This document shows, in pieces, positions 25,606 through 36,429 of a stretch of 64,000 nt of DNA; positions within the stretch are counted from its first letter, which is position 1; each line of letters begins with the position of its first letter. Origin of the DNA: Phenylobacterium sp. SCN 70-31 (GTDB taxonomy: Bacteria > Pseudomonadota > Alphaproteobacteria > Caulobacterales > Caulobacteraceae); assembly GCF_001724605.1 (NCBI RefSeq), contig NZ_MEEX01000003.1, forward strand, positions 1 to 64,000, in the 5' to 3' direction. The notes beneath the pieces were generated by a model. It saw only the letters and a list, made by a program, of their open reading frames with translations. It had not been told where the DNA came from and ran no database searches. The position numbers and the translations under genes are program-made.

Positions 25606-28056
25606 ATGTCGGAACTCTACAAGGTCGCGATCATAGGATCCGGTCCGGCGGGCATGAGCGCGGCTGCGCATGCGGCGCGGAAGGGCCTGTCCCACGTCCT
25701 GCTGGAAAAGACCGACCACCTGTCGGACACGATCTTCCGCTACCAGAAGGGCAAGCACGTGATGGCGACGCCCGCCGTCCTGGTGCTGCGCGCCGATTGC
25801 CAGTTCGAGGCCGGCAAGCGCGAGAAGATCCTCGACCAGTGGAACACCGACGTGAAGGCCGCCGGCGTGAACGTGAAGTTCAACGCCGAGGTCAAGGCGA
25901 TCACCGGCGAAAAAGGCGCCTTCACGATCGAGCTGACGCGCGGCGAGCCCATCCGCGCCGAGAACATCGTTCTGGCCATCGGCACCCAGGGCAACCCGAA
26001 TCGCATGCGCTGCGAAGGCGCCAACCTGCCCCACGTGCAGTACCAGCTCGACGACCCCGGTGAGTACACCGACGAACACATCACGGTGATCGGCGGCGGG
26101 GACGCCGGCATCGAGAACGCCATGGGCCTGATCGCCGACGCGGGCCAGAACAACAGCGTCACGCTCCTGAACCGCGGCGCCGACTTCCCGACCGCCAAGA
26201 AGCCGAACGTCGACGGATTGCTGGCGGCGCGCGACGCCGGCCGCATCAAGGTGATGGCCGAGACCCAGGCCGCGCTGATCGAGGACGGCTGGCTCACGGT
26301 CGACACGCCCCAGGGCCAGACGCGCTATCGCTGCGACCGGATCATCGCCCGGATGGGCGCCGCCCCGCCCCGCGCCTTCATCGAAAGCTGCGGGATCACC
26401 TTCGCCAGCCCCGACCGCACGGCCTTCCCGATCCTCTCGCCGACCTTCGAGAGCACCAAGCCCGGCATCTATGTGATCGGCGCCCTGGCCGGCTACCCGC
26501 TGATCAAGCACTGCATGAACCAGGGCTACGACGTCGTCGAATTCATCAGCGGCAACACCGCCCTGGAACCCGCCGACGAACCGCTGCTGGTCGCCAAGCT
26601 GAAGGCCCTGCCCGGTTCGCGCAGCGTGTCCGACTGGCTCGAGTTCCTCCGGAGCCGCGTCGAGATCCTGAACGGCCTGTCGCCGCTCCAGATGCGCGAG
26701 TTCCTGTTGGACAGCGAAGTCCGGGCCTACCGGCCGGGCGACGCCGTCTTCATCCGCAACGAGCAGGGGTCGTCGCTGTTCGGGATCGCCGACGGCTCGG
26801 TGAAGGTCGAGGTCGATCCGTCCAACCCCAACATCACGGTGCCGATCGGCGAAGGCTCGATCTTCGGCGAGGTCGGCCTGATCTCGGGCCGCAAGCGCGG
26901 GGCCACGATCCGCGCCGCCGAGCCGACCATCTGCGTCGAAATCCCCCGCATGGCCGCCCTAAAGCTGATGAGCCAGGTGCCGCAGGCCCGCGAGACGGTG
27001 AACCGGATCACCACCGAACGTCAGGTGCTGCAGATCTTCAAGTCGGGCCTCACGCCGGCCGACATCCAGGAGGTCCTGGCCACGTCGGAGGTGATCGAGG
27101 TCCGCCCCGGCGAACCGATCATCAAGGAAGGCGATATCTCGGACGACCTCTACATCATCCGCTCGGGCTCGATGATCGTGGAGAAGGACCTGGGCGGGAA
27201 ACCGGTCTTCATGTCGTACGTGCCCGCCGGCTCGTACTCGGGCGAGATGGCGATGATCGAGCGGGCGCCGCGGGTGGCGACCGTGAAGGCGGCGATCCGC
27301 TCGACGGTGGTCAAGCTGCCGGCGGACCCCTTCCGCCGCCTTCTCTCGCGGAAGCCCGAGCTGGCCAAGCGCATGTACGACGAGATGCGCGCCCGCAAGG
27401 AGGTCAACGAGTTCATCGAAAGCCAGAAGGAGCAGTTCGGCGGCGCCGTCGACATGTACTCCTCGGTGGCGAACTTCCTGATCAAGCAGGGCATCGGCGA
27501 GGCCACCGACGTGCTGCTGATCGACGAGAGTCTGTGCGTCGGCTGCGACAACTGCGAGCGGGCCTGCGCCGACAGCCACGACGGCCTTTCGCGGCTCAAC
27601 CGCGAGGCCGGCACCACCTTCGCCAACATCCACGTGCCCACCTCGTGCCGCCACTGCGAGCATCCGCACTGCATGAGCGACTGCCCGCCCAACGCGATCC
27701 GGCGCGGCCCGGACGGCGAAGTGTTCATCAACGAGACCTGCATCGGATGCGGCAACTGCCAGCGCGCCTGTCCCTACGGCGTGATCCAGATGGACAAGCC
27801 GCCCCCGAAGAAGCCGCCGCTCTGGGAGTGGATGCTGTTCGGCAAGGGGCCGGGGCCGGGCCAGCCCTCCTACGAGTGGCGCAAGAAGGCCGCCAAGGCC
27901 GAGGGCGGCGAGAGTCCGAAGCTGGCCATCAAGTGCGACATGTGCTCGGGCAAGGCCGGGGGGCCGGCCTGTGTGCGGGCCTGTCCCACGGGCGCGGCGA
28001 TCCGGGTCTCTCCCGACGCGTTCCTGTCGGTCGCCCGGATCGAGAAGGTGACCTAA
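25606..28056 (+). CDS. FAD/NAD(P) oxidoreductase fused to two cNMP-binding domains and a four-cluster Fe-S domain
   Basis: About 816 residues with no signal or membrane segment, so cytosolic. Order: FAD Rossmann motif GSGPAG (11-16); second nucleotide motif IGGGDAG (about 161-168); FAD-closing PGIYVIGALAGYP; cyclic-nucleotide-binding domain 1 (about 358-451, FGEVGLISGRKRGATIRA); domain 2 (about 480-598, SGEMAMIERAPRVATVKA); then 16 Cys in four ferredoxin-like motifs, CVGCDNCERAC, CRHCEHPHCMSDC, CIGCGNCQRAC and CDMCSGKAGGPACVRAC, spaced as in DmsB/PsrB electron-transfer subunits. The reductase resembles thioredoxin-reductase/YpdA-like flavoproteins but lacks their CxxC redox site. It probably moves electrons between NAD(P)H and the membrane cytochrome encoded 4 bases downstream; direction and partner are inferred. 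ATG at 25606 preferred over 25567. Confidence 0.88.
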   Translation: MSELYKVAIIGSGPAGMSAAAHAARKGLSHVLLEKTDHLSDTIFRYQKGKHVMATPAVLVLRADCQFEAGKREKILDQWNTDVKAAGVNVKFNAEVKAITGEKGAFTIELTRGEPIRAENIVLAIGTQGNPNRMRCEGANLPHVQYQLDDPGEYTDEHITVIGGGDAGIENAMGLIADAGQNNSVTLLNRGADFPTAKKPNVDGLLAARDAGRIKVMAETQAALIEDGWLTVDTPQGQTRYRCDRIIARMGAAPPRAFIESCGITFASPDRTAFPILSPTFESTKPGIYVIGALAGYPLIKHCMNQGYDVVEFISGNTALEPADEPLLVAKLKALPGSRSVSDWLEFLRSRVEILNGLSPLQMREFLLDSEVRAYRPGDAVFIRNEQGSSLFGIADGSVKVEVDPSNPNITVPIGEGSIFGEVGLISGRKRGATIRAAEPTICVEIPRMAALKLMSQVPQARETVNRITTERQVLQIFKSGLTPADIQEVLATSEVIEVRPGEPIIKEGDISDDLYIIRSGSMIVEKDLGGKPVFMSYVPAGSYSGEMAMIERAPRVATVKAAIRSTVVKLPADPFRRLLSRKPELAKRMYDEMRARKEVNEFIESQKEQFGGAVDMYSSVANFLIKQGIGEATDVLLIDESLCVGCDNCERACADSHDGLSRLNREAGTTFANIHVPTSCRHCEHPHCMSDCPPNAIRRGPDGEVFINETCIGCGNCQRACPYGVIQMDKPPPKKPPLWEWMLFGKGPGPGQPSYEWRKKAAKAEGGESPKLAIKCDMCSGKAGGPACVRACPTGAAIRVSPDAFLSVARIEKVT

Positions 28057-28060
28057 GGGC

Positions 28061-28939
28061 GTGAGTCAGGTCGGGGGACATACAGAGCGCGTCAGGCACC
28101 GGACCCACGAGGGGTTCCTGCGTCATCGCAGCTTCTTCTGGGCGCAGGTGGCGACGGCGCTCTGCGTCGTCGTGGTCGGGGTCTATTTCTTCGTCGCGCG
28201 CGACCTGGCCGAGCCGCCCAACGGCGGAAGCTGGCTGGGCTATCTTCTGGGCACGATGAGCGCCGGCCTGATCGTCTGGCTGGCCTGCCTGGGCGTCCGC
28301 AAGCGTGTGATCACCGCGGGCCACTACTCGCTCAAGGCGTGGGTGTCGGCGCATGTCTATCTGGGCCTGTCGCTCACCATCCTGGCCACGCTGCACACCG
28401 GCTTCCAGTTCGGGTGGAACATCCACACCCTGGCCTATGTGCTGATGATGGCGGTCATCGTCTCGGGCGCGCTGGGCGTCTGGGCCTACGCCACCCTGCC
28501 CCAGCGCCTGCACGGCAACCGCGGCGAAACCACTCGCCGCCAGATGCTGGATACGATCGGCAGCCTGGACGCCCAGCTTCACGAGGCGGCCCAGCCGCTC
28601 GACCGGGCGGCCGCCGACGTCGTGCGCCTTTCGATCGAACAGACCGACCTGGGCGGCAGCTTCTGGAAGCGTCTGACCCAGAGCTACGGCGATTGCGCGA
28701 ACCGGCGCGCGCTGGCGCGGCTGCGCGCCCTGCCCGCCCCCGGCAGCGCCGTCCAGGCCGAAGCCCTGACCAAGGTGGAAAGCCTGATGCAGCAGAAGGC
28801 GGACGCGCTCTCGCTCGCCCGCCGCCAGATGGGCATCACCGCGCTTCTCGAAGCGTGGCTGTTCGTGCACATCCCCGCCACCTTCGCCCTGCTGGCGGCG
28901 CTGATCGCGCACATCGTCAGCGTCTTTGCGTACTGGTGA
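28061..28939 (+). CDS. di-heme cytochrome-b-like membrane protein
   Basis: 292 residues. Five hydrophobic helices: about 26-46, 58-79, 95-115, 122-143 and 264-290, with a helical soluble insert of about 110 residues between the fourth and fifth. His98 and His112, and His270 and His284, are each 14 residues apart within membrane helices. That is the spacing of heme-ligating His pairs in cytochrome b, so two b hemes crossing the membrane are likely. GTG start, 4 bases after the oxidoreductase gene and 1 base before the decaheme gene, so a single complex is probable. I do not recognise a named family. Confidence 0.8.
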   Translation: MSQVGGHTERVRHRTHEGFLRHRSFFWAQVATALCVVVVGVYFFVARDLAEPPNGGSWLGYLLGTMSAGLIVWLACLGVRKRVITAGHYSLKAWVSAHVYLGLSLTILATLHTGFQFGWNIHTLAYVLMMAVIVSGALGVWAYATLPQRLHGNRGETTRRQMLDTIGSLDAQLHEAAQPLDRAAADVVRLSIEQTDLGGSFWKRLTQSYGDCANRRALARLRALPAPGSAVQAEALTKVESLMQQKADALSLARRQMGITALLEAWLFVHIPATFALLAALIAHIVSVFAYW

Positions 28940-28940
28940 C

Positions 28941-30794
28941 ATGGCTCAGGCGTTCCACCTCAGGCTGATCACCGAGCGCGCCGGCGGCGGCGATCCCATC
29001 ATTCGCGAGCGGGACGTCGCCGGCCCCGAGGCCGGCATCGGCCGGGCCCCGGACAACGACGTGATTCTCGCCGACCTCGCCGTCGACCTGAAGCACGCCC
29101 GCATGCGTTTCGCCGGCGACGGCCGCGTCGTGCTGGAGACCGTCAGCGGCGCGCCGTTCACCGTGGACGGCCGCTCGACCCAGCGCGCGGAAATCGACCT
29201 AGCCCGCGGCCCGGTGGCGGGTTTCGGCTCGTATCGCCTCGCGTTCGAAACGGCGGAGGACGGGGCCACCGTCACCGTCACCCGCGAGGACGACGATCAT
29301 CACCCCGCGCCCAGCGTCTTCTCGCTCCAGGCCAGGGTCTTCAACCGGCGCAACATGGCCTGGGTGCTGGGCTCGACCATCGCCCTGATCTGTCTGCTGG
29401 TCCCGCTGTTTTTGTCGGGCGTGCTCGCGCCGCGGATCCATCCGGACCAGCAGTGGTCGTCCGGTCCGCTCAGCAAGGCGCACGCCTTCCTCGAGACCGA
29501 CTGCAAGGCCTGTCACGTCAAGAACTTCCAGGCCGTCCGCGACGACGCCTGCCAGAGCTGCCACGGCGCCGGCGATGCGGCGCCGAAGTCATTGGCCCGC
29601 GCCAGGGAGGCCGGGAGTCCGTTCGAACCCCTCCTGGCTTCGGACCACGCCCCGAGAGACAAGCTGGAGGCGGCGACGCCCCTGCCCGCCAGCCTGGGCG
29701 GCAAGGTCTCCACCCTGGTCCAGCGGGCGGTGGGCCACCCCACCGACCGCTGCGCGAGCTGCCACATCGAGCACACGAAGGCGGGGCCCGTTCCAGGCTC
29801 GACGCCCGAAGCTCCGATGGATCACAAGCCGCGCCTCGTCGTGGTGCAAGACTGCGCGAGCTGCCACAGCCAGCTCAAGATGCGGTTGAAGACCACCGAA
29901 CTGGTCGACACCCCGAACTGGGAAAAGCACGCCACCTTCAAGGCGATGGTGGTGACGTCCGCCGGACCGAAGCCCACGTTCCAGCGGATCGCGCTGAACA
30001 CGGCGCCGCAGGAACGCAACGGCCTCACCTTCCCGCACGATCTGCACCTGCAACCGCTGGGCGGCGTGGCGCGGCAGGCCATCGTCCTGGGCAAGAACAA
30101 AGGCTACGGCGCCGCGCTCGAATGCGCCTCCTGCCACCGGCCCGACGCCGGCGGTACGGGCTTCCAGCCGATCGAGATGGAGCGCGACTGCGGCTCGTGC
30201 CACAGCCTGGCCTACGCCCGGGGCTCGGACGGCCGCCTGCTGGAACTGCCGCACGGCGAGCTTCAGAAGGTGGTCGACACCCTGGCCGGTCGCAGGCTGA
30301 CCGGAGGGGCCGGCAGCAACCGCCAGCGCCCCGGGACCATCCGGCCGGAAGCGTTCTCGGCCACGGGCGCCAGCGCCTATCGCGCCACCTTCTCGCGCGG
30401 GGGCGCCTGCTACGACTGCCATACCGTCGCCTGGGAAGGTGATACGGTCCGCATGGCGCCGGTCAGTCTGACCCAGCGCTATCTGCCGCGCGGCGGCTTC
30501 GACCACAGCGTGCCGGAACACGGCGGGCCCGGCCAGGCGAAGGCCGGCGGCTTCGAATGCGCCGACTGCCACAAGGCCCAGACGTCTGCGAGGTCGGGCG
30601 ACGTCCTGATCCCCGATCTCAAGTCGTGCGCGACCTGCCACGGCCAGACGACCGCGCAGATCGCCGCGGCCGACGACGCCGACTGCACCACGTGCCACAG
30701 CTTCCATGCGCCGGGCCAGGCGACGCCCAAACCGGGTCATCCGCCCCTGGAGACCCTGCGATGGACACAGCAGGTGGCGCGTCTGGGCGACTGA
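28941..30794 (+). CDS. FHA-domain membrane-anchored decaheme c-type cytochrome
   Basis: About 617 residues. Residues 20-105 look like an FHA domain (GIGRAPDNDVIL, then VDLKHARM), followed by one membrane helix at about 139-162 (WVLGSTIALICLLVPLFLSGV). After it come ten CxxCH motifs: CKACH, CQSCH, three CASCH, CGSCH, CYDCH, CADCH, CATCH, CTTCH. The expected topology is N-terminus in the cytosol and heme domain in the periplasm. FHA domains bind phosphothreonine, so a kinase could control the electron route; no kinase of that type lies in the window. Electrons probably come from the cytochrome b protein encoded just upstream. Confidence 0.88.
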   Translation: MAQAFHLRLITERAGGGDPIIRERDVAGPEAGIGRAPDNDVILADLAVDLKHARMRFAGDGRVVLETVSGAPFTVDGRSTQRAEIDLARGPVAGFGSYRLAFETAEDGATVTVTREDDDHHPAPSVFSLQARVFNRRNMAWVLGSTIALICLLVPLFLSGVLAPRIHPDQQWSSGPLSKAHAFLETDCKACHVKNFQAVRDDACQSCHGAGDAAPKSLARAREAGSPFEPLLASDHAPRDKLEAATPLPASLGGKVSTLVQRAVGHPTDRCASCHIEHTKAGPVPGSTPEAPMDHKPRLVVVQDCASCHSQLKMRLKTTELVDTPNWEKHATFKAMVVTSAGPKPTFQRIALNTAPQERNGLTFPHDLHLQPLGGVARQAIVLGKNKGYGAALECASCHRPDAGGTGFQPIEMERDCGSCHSLAYARGSDGRLLELPHGELQKVVDTLAGRRLTGGAGSNRQRPGTIRPEAFSATGASAYRATFSRGGACYDCHTVAWEGDTVRMAPVSLTQRYLPRGGFDHSVPEHGGPGQAKAGGFECADCHKAQTSARSGDVLIPDLKSCATCHGQTTAQIAAADDADCTTCHSFHAPGQATPKPGHPPLETLRWTQQVARLGD

Positions 30795-30823
30795 CGGCGA
30801 CCTGTCGCGAAGGGAACGACCGA

Positions 30824-30864
30824 TACAAAGAAGAACGCCGCCAAGGTTTCCCCAGGCGGCGTTC
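30824..30864 (-). terminator. intrinsic terminator of gdhA
   Basis: GAACGCCGCC (30833-30842) pairs perfectly with GGCGGCGTTC (30855-30864) around a 12-base loop. Read on the minus strand the hairpin is followed by TTCTTTGT, a serviceable U-rich tract. It lies 34 bases beyond the gdhA stop, and could also slow transcription arriving from the decaheme gene on the plus strand. Confidence 0.85.
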
Positions 30865-30897
30865 GCGATCCGACCGAGGTCGGCGATTCAGGCTTGG

Positions 30898-32253
<1,356 letters not shown>

Positions 32254-32428
32254 TTCGTGTCCCCCAATTGTCGGATGTCAGGCCACGAGCTCGCCTGTCG
32301 GGCGAAACCTTAGCCGCGAAAACGTTACGGACTAGGTACAATCGCGGACGCAATTGAGGTTGCGCGCTTTCGCCCTTCACAACGCGCCGGAATTTGCGAC
32401 AACTCTCCCGTGGGATGGGGGTTGTGAC

Positions 32429-34078
32429 ATGTCGACCAAAGCTTCGGATCTGTTCGTCGAGTGCCTTGAAGAGGAAGGCGTCGAGTATGTCTTCGGCGTT
32501 CCGGGCGAGGAAAATCTCGACTTCCTGGACAGTCTGTCCCGCTCCACGAAGATCAAGCTGATTCTGACGCGCCACGAACAGGGCGCGGGTTTCATGGCCG
32601 CCACCTTCGGACGCCACACCGGCAAGGCGGGCGTCTGCGTCGCCACGCTGGGCCCGGGGGCCACCAACTTCGTGACCGCCTCGGCCTACGCCCAGCTGGG
32701 CGGCATGCCGATGATGATGATCACCGGCCAGAAGCCCATCAAGAAGTCCAAGCAGGGTCGATTCCAGATCCTCGACGTGGTCGACATGATGAAGCCGATC
32801 ACGAAGTACACGCATCAGCTCGCCAGCGCCGACAACATCCCCAGCCGCATCCGCGAGGCTTTCCGCCTCGCACAGGAGGAGAAGCCGGGCGCCGTCCATC
32901 TCGAATTCCCCGAAGATATCGCCGACGAGCACACCGACTCGACGCCTCTGCCCAAGAGCAACGCCCGCCGCCCGGTCGCCGACGAGAAGGCGGTGCGCGC
33001 GGCCGCCAAGCGCATCGAGCAGGCCAAATCCCCCATCCTGGTCATCGGCGCCGGCGCCAACCGCACCATGACCAGCCGGATGCTGACCCAGTTCATCGAG
33101 AAGACGGGCATCCCCTTCGTCTCGACACAGCTCGGCAAGGGCGTGGTCGACGAGACCAATCCCCGCTTCATGGGCTGCGCCGCGCTGTCGGCCGGAGACT
33201 TCGTCCACCGCGCGATCGGCGCGGCCGACCTGATCGTCAACATCGGCCACGACGTGATCGAGAAGCCGCCCTTCTTCATGCAACGGGGCGGCGCCGAGGT
33301 GATTCACATCAACTTCCGGTCGGCGGAGGTCGATCCGGTCTACTTCCCGCAGTACGAGGTCATCGGCGACATCGGCAACGCCATCTGGCAGCTCAAGGAA
33401 GACATCCTGCCGTCGTCGAACTGGGACTTCACGGCCATGCTGGCGGCGCGCGCCGCCGAAGTCGAGCATACGGCCAAGTACGACAACGACATGCGCTTCC
33501 CGATCTACCCGCAGTATCTGGTGAAACAGATCCGCGAGGCGATGCCGGGCGACGGCATCATCTGTCTCGACAACGGCGTCTACAAGATCTGGTTCGCCCG
33601 CAACTATCCGGCCCGGATGGCCAACACGGTGCTGCTGGACAACGCGCTGGCCACCATGGGTGCGGGCCTGCCGTCGGCCATGGCCTCCAGCATGGTCTAT
33701 CCCGACCGCAAGGTCATGGCGATCTGCGGCGACGGCGGCTTCATGATGAACAGCCAGGAGATGGAGACGGCCGTCCGGCTGAAGCTCAACATCACCGTGC
33801 TGATCCTGAACGACAACAGCTACGGCATGATCCGCTGGAAGCAGGCCAACATGGGCTTCAAGGACTGGGGCCTGACCTACGGCAACCCCGACTTCGTGGA
33901 ATACGCCAAGAGCTACGGCGCCAACGGGTATCGGGTGGAGAGCGCCTCGCACCTGCCCGAACTGCTGAAGCAGTGCCTGAACACGCCGGGGGTGAATCTC
34001 ATCGACTGCCCGGTCGACTATTCGGACAACGATCTCATCCTGAACCGTCAGATCAAGGAACTGAGCGCGGCGCTCTGA
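32429..34078 (+). CDS. alsS: thiamine-diphosphate enzyme, catabolic-type acetolactate synthase
   Basis: 549 residues. ThDP-activating Glu50 in LTRHEQGAGF and the ThDP/Mg motif GDGGFMMNSQEME ending NDNSYG are present; the C-terminal CPVDYSDN resembles AlsS-type acetolactate synthases. There is no small regulatory subunit nearby, which fits a catabolic enzyme condensing two pyruvates to 2-acetolactate. It is not followed by a decarboxylase but by an aldehyde dehydrogenase 25 bases away, so another 2-oxoacid chemistry feeding an aldehyde cannot be excluded. ATG at 32429 has GGGGG upstream; a start at 32354 is less likely. Gene symbol tentative. Confidence 0.85.
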   Translation: MSTKASDLFVECLEEEGVEYVFGVPGEENLDFLDSLSRSTKIKLILTRHEQGAGFMAATFGRHTGKAGVCVATLGPGATNFVTASAYAQLGGMPMMMITGQKPIKKSKQGRFQILDVVDMMKPITKYTHQLASADNIPSRIREAFRLAQEEKPGAVHLEFPEDIADEHTDSTPLPKSNARRPVADEKAVRAAAKRIEQAKSPILVIGAGANRTMTSRMLTQFIEKTGIPFVSTQLGKGVVDETNPRFMGCAALSAGDFVHRAIGAADLIVNIGHDVIEKPPFFMQRGGAEVIHINFRSAEVDPVYFPQYEVIGDIGNAIWQLKEDILPSSNWDFTAMLAARAAEVEHTAKYDNDMRFPIYPQYLVKQIREAMPGDGIICLDNGVYKIWFARNYPARMANTVLLDNALATMGAGLPSAMASSMVYPDRKVMAICGDGGFMMNSQEMETAVRLKLNITVLILNDNSYGMIRWKQANMGFKDWGLTYGNPDFVEYAKSYGANGYRVESASHLPELLKQCLNTPGVNLIDCPVDYSDNDLILNRQIKELSAAL

Positions 34079-34103
34079 ACGCGGCCGAGGAAGGACGAAG
34101 CAC

Positions 34104-35540
<1,437 letters not shown>

Positions 35541-35589
35541 GCTTGCGTACTTACCTCGGGACGATGCGTGCGCTGCTTGGGGAGGCGGC

Positions 35590-36426
35590 TTGGTGTTGAC
35601 GATCGCACAGATCACCGACCTCCACGTCACGACGGGGAAGGATCCGCTGAATCAACAGCGGAACGAAGAACGTCTTCGTCAGGTGATGCGGACAATCCAC
35701 GAGCTGCGGCCGCGGCCGGTCGCCATCATCGCGAGCGGCGATCTGGTCGATCGCGGCGAGCCCGAAGAGTACCTCGAACTCCAGCGCCTGATGGCCGACT
35801 GCGAAATCCCGATCTACTACGCTGTCGGAAACCACGACAATCGCGAGGCCTTCCTGTCGATCTTCGGCGGGCCGGGCGCCCAGACCGACCCGAACGGCTT
35901 CGTTCAGTACGCCGTCGATTTCGGCCCCATGCGGCTGGTGGTTTGCGACACGCTGGACGGTCCCAACGACGGGGAATACTGCGAGGATCGCGCGGCCTGG
36001 CTGGCCGCCACCCTGGACGCCGAGCCCGACAAGCCGACCGCCGTCATCCTCCACCACCCGCCGATCCCCAGCGGAATCCAGTGGATGGACCCCGATCCGG
36101 ATTCGCCCTGGATCGGTCGGCTCGCGCGCGTCCTCAAGGGGCGCGAGCAGGTGCAGACGATCATGTGCGGCCACATCCACCGGGCGTTCAACGGCGTGTT
36201 CGCCGGTCATGTGCTGTCCGCGGCGCCGGCCACGTCGATCCAGCTCACGCTCGACCTCACCGAGGTCGACGTCCATGTGCCGGACGGCCGGGAAATCCTG
36301 GTCGAGGAGCCGCCGGCCTTCGCGCTGCTGATGTGCCAGCACGGCAGCCTGACCACCCACATCTGCCAGGCCGGCGACTACACGCCCGCGGTGACCTATA
36401 ATTTCCCTTTCCGGAAACTGGCCTGA
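35590..36426 (+). CDS. CpdA-like 3',5'-cyclic nucleotide phosphodiesterase
   Basis: 278 residues of class III phosphodiesterase type. Metal-binding motifs in order: TDLHV, SGDLVDRG, GNHDNR, LHHPPI and CGHIHRAF. Relatives include E. coli CpdA, which hydrolyses cAMP. Start is TTG at 35590 or GTG at 35593, with GGGGAGG just upstream. The adenylate cyclase gene begins 3 bases after its stop, so enzymes that appear to make and break a cyclic nucleotide are co-expressed. No signal peptide; cytosolic. Confidence 0.88.
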   Translation: MVLTIAQITDLHVTTGKDPLNQQRNEERLRQVMRTIHELRPRPVAIIASGDLVDRGEPEEYLELQRLMADCEIPIYYAVGNHDNREAFLSIFGGPGAQTDPNGFVQYAVDFGPMRLVVCDTLDGPNDGEYCEDRAAWLAATLDAEPDKPTAVILHHPPIPSGIQWMDPDPDSPWIGRLARVLKGREQVQTIMCGHIHRAFNGVFAGHVLSAAPATSIQLTLDLTEVDVHVPDGREILVEEPPAFALLMCQHGSLTTHICQAGDYTPAVTYNFPFRKLA

Positions 36427-36429
36427 CCG

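Noticed and set aside
25606..28056. Annotation as a thioredoxin reductase
   Set aside because: The flavoprotein half has the general fold signatures but no CxxC active site near the second nucleotide motif, and it is fused to cNMP and Fe-S domains.
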